DNA of 6,725 nt, from positions 1-6,725 of the forward strand of contig JAJZJJ010000163.1 of assembly GCA_021810175.1 (NCBI GenBank), given 5' to 3'. The stretch comes from Acidobacteriota bacterium (lineage in GTDB: Bacteria > Acidobacteriota > Terriglobia > Terriglobales > Acidobacteriaceae). Shown here piece by piece: positions 1 through 5,620 of the stretch (position 1 is the stretch's first letter; every line of letters begins with the position of its first letter). A program made the position numbers and the translations under genes. A model generated the notes under the pieces. The model did not search any database. It was given only the letters and a program-made list of their open reading frames with translations, and was not told the DNA's origin.

Positions 1-80
1 ATGCGGTTGGCGGGAGTTTGGGCGAGGGCGGGAAGGGCGCAGAGACAGGCGGCAAGGGCAAGAATTCGGTATGCGTTCAA
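1..80 (-). CDS. Partial CDS: N-terminus of a secreted/periplasmic protein, runs off the left edge
   Basis: Only 26 codons are in the window, so the function cannot be told. Read on the minus strand from a TTG codon at 80-78 the frame gives MNAYRILALAACLCALPALA followed by QTPANR. This is a textbook Sec signal peptide: a short N-region with one Arg, a hydrophobic core of about 14 residues, and an Ala-Leu-Ala signal peptidase I site before Gln21. AGGTG lies 7 nt before the TTG and is a plausible ribosome binding site. No ATG or GTG start occurs nearby in this frame, although the frame stays open upstream, so the start rests on the signal peptide and the AGGTG. The gene lies 126 nt downstream of the DUF507 pair on the same strand and could be the distal part of that unit. 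The two cysteines in the core do not fit a lipobox well, so a lipoprotein is less likely. Confidence 0.6.
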   Translation of the reverse strand, partial: MNAYRILALAACLCALPALAQTPANR

Positions 81-206
81 GGGATGGCACCTGGGAAACG
101 GGTACCAGTGTAACGGGCCGGAGGTGGCTTTGTGGAAAGGGCGGGCGGTGGAACGAAATTTATCGGGAGGGGCGGAGGAAACAGAAGGTGGCGAAGGGAA
201 TGCGGC
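81..206. other. Intergenic spacer with no recognised element
   Basis: This 126-nt gap separates the end of the second DUF507 gene from the partial secreted-protein gene. I see no hairpin followed by a T tract on the minus strand, and no convincing promoter. The plus-strand frame that crosses it has low-complexity composition and is antisense to genes on both sides. The only functional signal I can point to is the AGGTG just upstream of the TTG start at its left end. Confidence 0.5.
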
Positions 207-482
207 TCAGATGCCGAGCTTGCGGACTTCCTCGTTGTAGTACTTGCGGTAGAGGATGTCCCACTCCTGGGTGCCTTCCTGGATAATGCGGCGCTGGGAC
301 TCGATTTTGTGGCGGGCGGCCTGGTCGATGCGGGTCTCTTCGAGCAGGAGGTGCTCGAGGACTTTGCGCGCTTCCTGGCGGATGGTGTTGCGGTCTTCGA
401 GGAATTCGCACTCGTCGGTTTCGGCGAGGGTGTCGGCGACGACGTGGGCGAGTTTATTGAGCTTGTCGCGGGAGATTCTCAC
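207..482 (-). CDS. DUF507 family protein (second of a tandem pair)
   Basis: A 91-residue, highly charged, probably all-helical cytosolic protein of the DUF507 family; no biochemical function is known to me. It opens with (M)RISRDKLNKLAH and ends with YNEEVRKLGI, the conserved N- and C-terminal patterns of the family: an SR..v..LA start, a central LLLEETRID segment near residues 45-53, and an EEVRK tail. The start is GTG at 482-480, overlapping the TGA of the upstream paralogue as GTGA, so the two genes are very probably translationally coupled. The two proteins are clearly related but diverged: this one has a longer acidic N-terminal stretch (ETDECEFLED). The family is recorded in Acidobacteriota and some other phyla, often as adjacent pairs, which suggests a heteromeric partner; that last point is inference. 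Confidence 0.85.
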   Translation of the reverse strand: MRISRDKLNKLAHVVADTLAETDECEFLEDRNTIRQEARKVLEHLLLEETRIDQAARHKIESQRRIIQEGTQEWDILYRKYYNEEVRKLGI

Positions 483-757
483 AGCACCGCCTTGTATTTG
501 CGCACCAGCTCGCCCTTGACCTTCTTGAACATCTCGGAGAAGCTGGCGCCGGTGCGCTGCATTTCGTCCTGATAGGCGTCGAGGATGAGGCGGACTTCGT
601 CGTTGATGCGGTCTTCGAGGGCCAGCTCGTCGAGGATGCCGTTGTAGACACGCTCTTCCACGGCGGGCTGCTTGTCCGTCCGGATCATTTTGGCGTCTAC
701 GAGCTGCTTAACGGTGTGACGCGCGAGGTAACCGACGTATTCGCGGGAGAAGATCAT
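479..757 (-). CDS. DUF507 family protein (first of a tandem pair)
   Basis: A 92-residue DUF507 family protein, predicted helical and cytosolic, with no signal peptide or membrane segment. Visible family features are the N-terminal MIFSREYVGYLAR, the central ELALEDRINDEVR near residues 44-56 and the basic C-terminal KVKGELVRKYKAVL. No catalytic motif can be seen. The ATG at 757 follows the end of rarA by 72 nt, and a good extended -10 element lies just upstream, so the pair probably has its own promoter and a very short leader. No Shine-Dalgarno precedes the ATG, which fits a short-leader message. Its stop overlaps the GTG start of the second DUF507 gene by 4 nt. The assignment to the family is secure from the sequence pattern; the role is unknown. 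Confidence 0.87.
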   Translation of the reverse strand: MIFSREYVGYLARHTVKQLVDAKMIRTDKQPAVEERVYNGILDELALEDRINDEVRLILDAYQDEMQRTGASFSEMFKKVKGELVRKYKAVL

Positions 758-771
758 TGGAACTCATTTGG

Positions 772-780
772 AATATAGCA
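772..780 (-). promoter_or_regulatory. Extended -10 promoter for the DUF507 pair
   Basis: On the minus strand the sequence reads TGCTATATT: a TATATT -10 hexamer (772-777) preceded by TGC, matching the TGn extended -10 pattern of sigma-70-type promoters. The hexamer is 14 nt from the ATG, so transcription would start only about 7 nt before the start codon. No good -35 is seen at 17 nt (GGAACC), as is usual for extended -10 promoters. An inverted repeat, CTCAT (763-767) and ATGAG (782-786), brackets the -10. This is a visual match only. Confidence 0.45.
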
Positions 781-829
781 CATGAGAAAAGGTGGTTCCG
801 AGGGTTGAACTGGTTGCCGCGCGAGGAGA

Positions 830-2158
830 CTATTTGCGCTTCGATTCGCGGATCCGTCGGATCTCGTCCATACGCTGGGCGAGGAGCTTTTCGCGGCCCT
901 CCTGGGTGGGGTGGTACCAGCGGCGGCTGGCGAGCGAGGGGGGCAGGCATTCCATGTCGGCAACCCGGCCTTCGACGTCGTGGGCGTACTGGTAGCCCCG
1001 GCCGTAGTCCAGTTCCTTCATGAGCCGGGTGGGGGCATTGCGGAGGTGGAGCGGAACCGGCTCCTGGCGGGTGGCTTCGATGTCGGCCTGGACGGCTCCC
1101 CAGGCGGTGTAGACGGCGTTGGATTTGGGCGCGAGGGCGAGGTAGACGGCGGCTTCGGCGAGGGCGAGGTCGCCTTCGGGGGAGCCGAGGAAGTCGACCA
1201 TGTCGCGGGCGGAGAGGCAGAGGTTCAGGGCTTCGGGCGCGGCGAGGCCGATGTCCTCGACGGCCATGCGGACCAGCCGGCGGGCGACGTACATCGGGTC
1301 TTCGCCGGCATGGATCATGCGGCCGAGCCAGTAGAGGGCGGCGTCGGGGTCGGAGTTGCGGATGGACTTGTGCAGGGCGGAGATGAGGTTGTAGTGCTCC
1401 TCGCCGTGCTTGTCGTACATCAGGACGCGCTGCTGGAGGGCCTCGATGGCGAGGTTTTTTGTGATGGTCCGATCCGGACCCGCGAGCTTAACCGCGACTT
1501 CGAGGGCGTTGAGGGCGTTGCGGGCGTCTCCGGAGGCATAGCTGGCGAGGAGTTCGAGGGCTCCTGCTTCAGCACTCAGGCCGAGGGAACCCAGCCCGCG
1601 GCCAGCGTCGGCCAATGCGCGCTGGAGGAGGGTGACGATCTGGGCGTCGGTGAGCGCCTGGAGGGTGTAAACGCGGCAGCGGGAGAGCAGGGCGGAGTTG
1701 ATCTCGAAGGAGGGGTTTTCGGTGGTGGCTCCGATGAGGCGGATGGAGCCGCGCTCGACCCAGGGAAGGAAGGCGTCCTGCTGGGCGCGGTTGAAGCGGT
1801 GGATTTCGTCGATGAAGAGGATGGTGCGGGCGCCCCAGGTGGCGGCCTTTTCGGCGTCGGCCATCACCTGCTTGATTTCCTTGATGCCGGAGAGGACGGC
1901 GGAGAACTCGATGAAGGTGGCCTTCGTCGTTTCGGCGATGATTTTGGCGAGGGTGGTTTTGCCGACGCCGGGCGGGCCCCAGAAGATCATGGACGAGGCG
2001 TCGTCGCGCTCGATCTGGACGCGGAGGGGTTTGCCGGGAGCGAGGAGATGCTCCTGGCCGAGGAACTCGTCGAGGGTGCGGGGGCGCATGCGCTCGGCGA
2101 GCGGCGCCTGGACGGGGGCGGCGGCGGGTGAATCGGGGGTGGGGTTAAAGAGGCTCAT
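830..2158 (-). CDS. rarA: Replication-associated recombination protein RarA (MgsA family AAA+ ATPase)
   Basis: RarA is a cytosolic DNA-dependent ATPase of the clamp-loader-like AAA+ group that acts at stalled or gapped replication forks and is related to eukaryotic WRNIP1/Mgs1. In order, counted from the ATG at 2158: LAERMRPRTLDEFLGQEHLL near 20-39, Walker A GPPGVGKT at 61-68, Walker B ILFIDE at 113-118 followed by IHRFNRAQQDAFLP, sensor 1 LIGATTENP at 141-149, an arginine finger in LLSRC (Arg160), and sensor 2 GDAR at 210-213. The family-specific C-terminal part follows, with DKHGEEHYNLISALHKSIR from about 249, IHAGEDPMYVARRL and VEDIGLA. All key residues are present and the length (442) is close to the usual size of about 440-450. 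The start is ambiguous: in-frame ATGs at 2173 and 2170 would add five or four residues. I prefer 2158 because MSLFNP resembles family N-termini; none has a clear ribosome binding site. It follows the PsiE-like gene by 35-50 nt, so co-transcription is likely. Confidence 0.95.
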   Translation of the reverse strand: MSLFNPTPDSPAAAPVQAPLAERMRPRTLDEFLGQEHLLAPGKPLRVQIERDDASSMIFWGPPGVGKTTLAKIIAETTKATFIEFSAVLSGIKEIKQVMADAEKAATWGARTILFIDEIHRFNRAQQDAFLPWVERGSIRLIGATTENPSFEINSALLSRCRVYTLQALTDAQIVTLLQRALADAGRGLGSLGLSAEAGALELLASYASGDARNALNALEVAVKLAGPDRTITKNLAIEALQQRVLMYDKHGEEHYNLISALHKSIRNSDPDAALYWLGRMIHAGEDPMYVARRLVRMAVEDIGLAAPEALNLCLSARDMVDFLGSPEGDLALAEAAVYLALAPKSNAVYTAWGAVQADIEATRQEPVPLHLRNAPTRLMKELDYGRGYQYAHDVEGRVADMECLPPSLASRRWYHPTQEGREKLLAQRMDEIRRIRESKRK

Positions 2159-2208
2159 GCCTGCATCCATCATCGCGCAGATGCGAGCGGCGCAGCGATG
2201 GGAGCGAA

Positions 2209-2709
2209 CTAAACGTCGGAGCGGCCGATGCCGGCGATCTTTGGATGGCGATGGAGCAGGACCAGGGAACCGACGAGAATCAGGACCATGACGGCCAGCA
2301 AAGCCAGTTCCTCGATGGATTGGCGGAAGTCTGCGTTTGCGGGGGTGGCGGCGCGAGAAATCTGCGCAGTCAGGACGAGGATTTTGCGCACGATGGCGAT
2401 GAGGGCGACCACAAGGAACGGCTCGGCGACGAGAGCGTGCTCGCGGAATGAAACCTGGACGGTGTACAGCAACTCGATGATCAGCAGGATGAGCAGCACC
2501 TGATCGAGGAGGTTGATGATCTGCCCGGAGAGAGCGCGGTGCGCCACGGCCAGCACGAAATTGCGGATCGTCAAAAACAGCAGGCAGAGCGCGGTGGAGG
2601 CGAGGATAAGCCCCAGACCGGCGTAAACGATGTCCTCAATGAGCGTGAGCCCGGAGGTAACAAAGGTCCGGGTGCGGTTGGGCGGGAGGGGCTGAGTGCT
2701 GGTCGCCAT
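2209..2709 (-). CDS. PsiE-like integral membrane protein (phosphate-starvation-inducible E family)
   Basis: A 166-residue inner-membrane protein with four predicted hydrophobic helices at about 24-48, 64-87, 94-114 and 132-152 and a short cytosol-facing N-terminus rich in Pro and Thr. The segment from about 91, with HALVAEPFLVVALIAIVRKI, closely matches the signature of the PsiE family; the conserved acidic residue in the second helix (IIELLYTV) and the Arg-Lys at 108-109 are present. The family takes its name from an Escherichia coli gene induced by phosphate starvation, and its molecular function is unknown. No Pho box was recognised upstream, so phosphate control should not be assumed here. 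The ATG at 2709 has no visible Shine-Dalgarno. The gene sits between the methyltransferase (109 nt upstream) and rarA (35-50 nt downstream), all on the same strand. Confidence 0.82.
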   Translation of the reverse strand: MATSTQPLPPNRTRTFVTSGLTLIEDIVYAGLGLILASTALCLLFLTIRNFVLAVAHRALSGQIINLLDQVLLILLIIELLYTVQVSFREHALVAEPFLVVALIAIVRKILVLTAQISRAATPANADFRQSIEELALLAVMVLILVGSLVLLHRHPKIAGIGRSDV

Positions 2710-2732
2710 GGGTCGGTGTGCGTTCTGTAGTG

Positions 2733-2738
2733 ATTATG
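2733..2738 (-). promoter_or_regulatory. Possible -10 element for the PsiE-like gene
   Basis: The minus strand reads CATAAT, five of six matches to the sigma-70 -10 consensus, 23 nt before the ATG at 2709. No -35 of any quality is found 16-18 nt upstream, where the sequence is C-rich. If active it would let psiE-rarA be transcribed independently of the methyltransferase. Weak evidence. Confidence 0.25.
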
Positions 2739-2771
2739 GACCGGTTAGAGGAAAGCGGGGCAGACATTTCC

Positions 2772-2816
2772 GGCGCAATCCGGTCTGGCGCAATCCGGTC
2801 TGGCGCAATCGAGCCT
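2772..2816. repeat. Tandem repeat, 15-bp unit, three copies
   Basis: Two perfect adjacent copies of GGCGCAATCCGGTCT occupy 2772-2786 and 2787-2801, followed by a third copy with three substitutions at 2802-2816 (GGCGCAATCGAGCCT). The array ends 2 nt from the stop codon of the methyltransferase and lies in the spacer before the PsiE-like gene. The unit length is a multiple of three but the array is outside both reading frames. It is probably a small slippage-generated repeat; a regulatory or protein-binding role is possible but unsupported. Confidence 0.9.
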
Positions 2817-2818
2817 GG

Positions 2819-3700
2819 TCACTGGGCCTTGAGGGAGCGTTGCCGGGCGGCCTCATAGAGGAGGATGGAGGCGGCGACGGCGGCGTTGAGGCTTTCGACG
2901 GGGCCGGGCGTGGGGATGGCTAGGCAGGCGTCGGCGCGATTGAGGAGATCCTGCGAGAGGCCGCTGCCTTCGTTGCCGATGAGGATGGCTACGGGGCGGG
3001 TGAGGTCATAGCGGGAGCACGGGATGGCGTCCGGATGGCCGGCGACGGGGACGGCGGCAAGAATGGCGATGTTGCGTTCGGCGAGGGCGGCCAGGGCGGC
3101 GGAGGATTTCTCCTGGACCACGGGGACACGAAAGGCCGATCCGGCGGAAGCACGGAGGGTTTTGGCGTTCCAGAGGCTGACGGTTCCAGGCAGGGCGAGG
3201 AGGCCGGTGGCCCCGAAGGCTTCAGCGGAGCGGACGATGGTGCCGAGGTTGCCGGGATCCTGGAGGGCGGCAGCGACGAGAACCAGCGGCGGCGAACCGG
3301 AGGAGCCTGGGCGCAGGGCTTCGTCGAGCGCAAAACCCGGCGGATCGATCAGCGCGGCGATGCCCTGAGGCGATTCGGTTTCGACGGCGGAGTCGAAGAC
3401 GGGCGGCGTGAGTCCGATGACGGGGATGGATGCGGGCAGGCGGAGCCGGTCGAGGACGCGGAGGCTGTTTTCGCGGCGCTCGGGGGCCTCGCGGACGCTA
3501 ACTTCAGCGCGGACGAAGACGGTACGGATACGGAGGCCGCTGCGGAGGGCTTCCTGGATGAGATGTTCACCCTCGACAGCGATGCCTTCGGAGACATCGC
3601 GGCCGTTGCGCGCGAAGGCGGCGCGGAGTTCGCGCACGCGGGCGTTCTGGCGACTCTGTACAATGCTGATGAGGCGCGAGCGATCCGAAGCCGTCGGCAT
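2819..3700 (-). CDS. SpoU/TrmH family RNA 2'-O-ribose methyltransferase (RlmB-like)
   Basis: A 293-residue SPOUT-class enzyme that transfers a methyl group from S-adenosylmethionine to a ribose 2'-OH in tRNA or rRNA. The N-terminal part (about 10-115) fits the SpoU substrate-binding domain, with VQSRQNARVRELR and then VEGEHLIQEALRSG at 42-55. The catalytic knot domain carries all three SpoU motifs: QDPGNLGTIVRSAEAFG at about 147-163 with Asn151 and the catalytic Arg157, IGNEGSGL at 241-248, and PGPVESLNAAVAASILLYE at 265-283. The exact target nucleotide cannot be read from the sequence; 23S rRNA is the likeliest for this domain arrangement. The ATG at 3700 is the only plausible start; it has no Shine-Dalgarno and lies 6 nt after a TAGAAT -10-like hexamer, so the message may be leaderless. 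It is divergent from tsaC, another RNA-modification gene. Confidence 0.92.
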   Translation of the reverse strand: MPTASDRSRLISIVQSRQNARVRELRAAFARNGRDVSEGIAVEGEHLIQEALRSGLRIRTVFVRAEVSVREAPERRENSLRVLDRLRLPASIPVIGLTPPVFDSAVETESPQGIAALIDPPGFALDEALRPGSSGSPPLVLVAAALQDPGNLGTIVRSAEAFGATGLLALPGTVSLWNAKTLRASAGSAFRVPVVQEKSSAALAALAERNIAILAAVPVAGHPDAIPCSRYDLTRPVAILIGNEGSGLSQDLLNRADACLAIPTPGPVESLNAAVAASILLYEAARQRSLKAQ

Positions 3701-3701
3701 G

Positions 3702-3719
3702 GGGGGATTCTAAACCCCC
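3702..3719 (-). promoter_or_regulatory. Possible -10 element inside a G5/C5 inverted repeat at the methyltransferase start
   Basis: Immediately before the ATG at 3700 the minus strand reads GGGGGTTTAGAATCCCCC: five G and five C flank an 8-nt centre that contains TAGAAT (3707-3712), five of six matches to the -10 consensus. The -10 ends 6 nt from the ATG, so a transcript would begin at or next to the start codon. No consensus -35 is seen. The inverted repeat could alternatively be an operator or, if transcribed from further upstream, a hairpin blocking the start codon. Confidence 0.35.
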
Positions 3720-3797
3720 ACCGGGTCCCGCAGGGGCTCGAAGCGGTTTCCGCCGTTGAAGCTTGCGGCTGCAGGAAGTTCCTCGACGGGAGAGGCC

Positions 3798-4445
3798 TTG
3801 TCAGCAGAGATTCTGCGCATCGATCCGGATGAGCCGGAGCCGGAGCGAATTCGATATATCGCGAACTGTATTCGCGACGGGAAAGTCGTGGGCATGCCCA
3901 CGGACACGTTCTACGGCCTGGCCGTGGACCCGGTGAACCTGCGCGCCGTGGAACGGATCTATGAGATCAAGTCGCGGCTGAAGCACAAGCCATTGTCGCT
4001 GCTGGTGGCGAACCCGGCGCAGGCGTATCAGCTGGCGCGGGAAGTGGGGACGTGCTTCGACCTGCTGGCGGAGCGCTTCTGGCCAGGACCACTGACGGTG
4101 ATCGTGAAGGCCAGTTCGCGCCTGCCGCTGCGGAGCACGGCCAACACGGGCAACGTGGCGCTGCGGGTTCCGGATGCGGCGATTCCGCGAGCAGTGGTGG
4201 CGGAGCTGGGGCTGCCGATTACGGCAACGGCGGCCAACCTGGCGGGATTGCCGGAATGCACCTATGCGGCCTGCGTGCGGGACCAGATCGGCGACCGGAT
4301 TCCGGTGATTGTGGATGGCGGACCGACAGGGCGCAGCGTGGCAACGACCATCGTGGACCTTTCCGGGCCGGATGGAACGTGGCAGATCCTGCGCGAGGGA
4401 GCGATTCCAACGCACGCGATTGCGCTGGCTCTGCAGGAGCGATGA
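3798..4445 (+). CDS. tsaC: L-threonylcarbamoyladenylate synthase, TsaC/YrdC/Sua5 family
   Basis: This enzyme makes threonylcarbamoyl-AMP from threonine, bicarbonate and ATP, the first step of the universal t6A37 modification of ANN-decoding tRNAs; it is cytosolic. Counting from the TTG at 3798 (215 aa), the family marks are GKVVGMPTDTFYGLAVDP at 28-45, the KxR motif in IYEIKSRLKHKPLSLL (Lys58, Arg60), AERFWPGPLTVI at 91-102, the NVALRVP stretch at 119-125, TAANLAG at 144-150 and TTIVDL at 183-188. The usual T-S-A-N loop reads T-A-A-N here. Length fits the short TsaC form without the extra Sua5 domain. The start was chosen because GGGAGAGG lies 2 nt before the TTG (GGAG to TTG is 5 nt); a longer frame from TTG 3756 adds 14 non-conserved residues and lacks such a site. 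Its stop overlaps the next start as ATGA. Confidence 0.93.
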   Translation: MSAEILRIDPDEPEPERIRYIANCIRDGKVVGMPTDTFYGLAVDPVNLRAVERIYEIKSRLKHKPLSLLVANPAQAYQLAREVGTCFDLLAERFWPGPLTVIVKASSRLPLRSTANTGNVALRVPDAAIPRAVVAELGLPITATAANLAGLPECTYAACVRDQIGDRIPVIVDGGPTGRSVATTIVDLSGPDGTWQILREGAIPTHAIALALQER

Positions 4446-5083
4446 TTGTAGCGGACACCAATCGGAAGCGCGCGGAGAAGCCTCGCCGCGTGCGGCGGCG
4501 CGTGCTGCTGTGGCTGGCAGGGATTCTGCTTGTGGGTGCGGTGGTGTGGGTGCGCTGGGTGTACGGGCAGATCGAATATTACGCGACCCACAATGAAGCG
4601 CGGCCTGCCGACGCAATTGCGGTGTTCGGGGCGGCGGAGTACGACGGGCGTCCTTCTCCGGTGCTGCGGGCACGGCTGCAGCATGGACTGAATCTGTACC
4701 GGAAAGGGCTGGCTCCGCTGGTGATCACACTGGGCGGTGGCTACGAGGCGGACGGAAACCACACGGAAGGCGGCGTGGGCAAGGCCTACATGCTGGCGCA
4801 TGGGGTTCCGCGAGCGGCGATTGTCGCCGAGACACTGAGCGATGACACGGAGGAATCCGTGGCACGACTGGCGGCGATTGCGCGGGAAAACAACCTGCGG
4901 AGCATCATCGTGGTGAGCGACGGGACGCACCTGTTTCGGGTGCAGGCCATCTGCAGGCGCGATGGGCTGAATGTGTATACCTCACCGCGAGCCGTGGAGG
5001 GCTCCATCTCCCGGGAAACGCAACTGAAGCGGCTAACGCACGAGATTCTGAGCTACACGGCGTGGCGGATGCATCTGCATTGA
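4442..5083 (+). CDS. Membrane-anchored DUF218 / YdcF-SanA-ElyC family protein
   Basis: A 213-residue protein with a very basic N-terminus (RKRAEKPRRVRRR at 8-20), one transmembrane helix at about 21-39, and a single DUF218 domain from about 57 to 190, placed outside the cytoplasmic membrane by the positive-inside rule. Domain marks are ADAIAVFGAAEYDGRPSPVLRARL at 57-79, GLNLYRKGLAPLVITLGGG at 82-100, a glutamate in HTEGGVGKAYMLAHGVP near 107-123, ETLSDDTEESV at 130-140 and IIVVSDGTHLFR at 155-166. The related E. coli proteins SanA and ElyC affect envelope permeability and peptidoglycan or lipid-carrier metabolism; the reaction is not settled. The ATG at 4442 overlaps the tsaC stop (ATGA) and is preceded by AGGAG at only 2 nt, within the tsaC end, so translation is probably coupled. 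The same frame is open further upstream, but that part lies inside tsaC and is not coding. Confidence 0.88.
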   Translation: MIVADTNRKRAEKPRRVRRRVLLWLAGILLVGAVVWVRWVYGQIEYYATHNEARPADAIAVFGAAEYDGRPSPVLRARLQHGLNLYRKGLAPLVITLGGGYEADGNHTEGGVGKAYMLAHGVPRAAIVAETLSDDTEESVARLAAIARENNLRSIIVVSDGTHLFRVQAICRRDGLNVYTSPRAVEGSISRETQLKRLTHEILSYTAWRMHLH

Positions 5084-5118
5084 GCAGGTAGCAGGTAGCA
5101 GATAGCAGGTAGCAGATA
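5084..5118 (+). repeat. Heptamer tandem array, left arm: five copies of GCAG(G/A)TA
   Basis: Directly after the TGA of the YdcF-like gene come five perfectly phased heptamers: GCAGGTA, GCAGGTA, GCAGATA, GCAGGTA, GCAGATA. The only variation is G or A at the fifth base. The array ends 38 nt before the stop codon of the four-helix-bundle gene. An inverted array with the same period lies on the other side of that gene, suggesting that both belong to one element. Confidence 0.95.
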
Positions 5119-5156
5119 AACATCGAATTTGGCGGCTGGTCCGGAGGAAAGGCGTT

Positions 5157-5546
5157 TCAGCTGACGGACGCGCCGCGGTGATCGCCAGACAGGACGGATT
5201 TTAGCAGGGCATTCAGCATCCTGGAGAGAATCTCCATCTCTTCCAGCATGTTGCCGGCGTCGGCCTCACTTAGGTATTCGAGCCTTGATGCGAGTTCTAC
5301 CTGAGTGGCCAACTCGTTGAGTGAGCCTCTTGCCTGCCCCAGGAACTGGGCGAAATTGCGGTCGGTAACCCGACCCTGGCCCTCCACGATGTTGCTGGGG
5401 ATGGAAACCGCACAGCGTCTCATCTGTGAAACAAGGCCAAAGACCTCGGATCTGGGAAACGTGGATGTGAGCCGGTAAATTAGGCAGGCAAGCGCCATGG
5501 AACGCTGCCATACCTGTAGATCGCGAAAGTTCCGGACTCTGGCCAT
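5157..5546 (-). CDS. Four-helix-bundle protein, 23S rRNA intervening-sequence protein (S23/Avd-like) family
   Basis: A 129-residue, mostly helical cytosolic protein. It matches the four-helix-bundle family throughout: FRDLQVWQRSMALACLIYRL at 7-26 (helix 1), then TFPRSEVFGLVSQMRRCAVSI at 29-49, the signature SNIVEGQGR at 51-59, FAQFLGQARGSLNELATQVELASRLEYL at 65-92 (helix 3), and a leucine-rich last helix at about 95-119. The family was first seen as ORFs inside intervening sequences of 23S rRNA genes and includes Avd of diversity-generating retroelements; these are basic oligomers thought to bind nucleic acid. No reverse transcriptase or rRNA is present here. No Shine-Dalgarno precedes the ATG at 5546. 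GC content, counted by hand over 5221-5520, is about 57%, against about 70% and 73% in single 60-base lines sampled from tsaC and the YdcF-like gene. It sits alone between two convergent genes, flanked by inverted heptamer arrays, and looks like cargo of a small inserted element. Confidence 0.9.
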   Translation of the reverse strand: MARVRNFRDLQVWQRSMALACLIYRLTSTFPRSEVFGLVSQMRRCAVSIPSNIVEGQGRVTDRNFAQFLGQARGSLNELATQVELASRLEYLSEADAGNMLEEMEILSRMLNALLKSVLSGDHRGASVS

Positions 5547-5620
5547 TTCGGGATGAGAGCCGCTGACGAAGCTTTTCGCAAGGGTACGGAAGTTTTGCCG
5601 CGCGCCATCTGGTCCCCGGC

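Noticed and set aside
1..240. A 79-codon plus-strand frame at the left edge
   Set aside because: It is antisense to the signal-peptide fragment and to the end of a DUF507 gene, and has Arg/Gly/Ala-rich composition without a domain.
911..2131. A 406-codon open frame on the plus strand opposite rarA
   Set aside because: It is antisense to a complete RarA with every motif intact, and its Gly/Asp/Glu/Val-rich composition is typical of a shadow frame in GC-rich DNA.
3035..3832. A 265-codon open frame on the plus strand opposite the methyltransferase
   Set aside because: It overlaps a complete SpoU-family gene on the other strand and has low-complexity Gly/Ala/Glu composition with no recognisable domain.
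4052..4441. An upstream extension of the YdcF-like protein by 130 codons
   Set aside because: The extension lies wholly inside tsaC in another frame, is Gly/Arg/Ala-rich, and the ATG at 4442 gives a normal membrane-anchored DUF218 protein with the expected length.
5157..5546. Part of a diversity-generating retroelement
   Set aside because: The protein is Avd-like, but no reverse transcriptase, template repeat or variable-repeat target gene is visible in the window.
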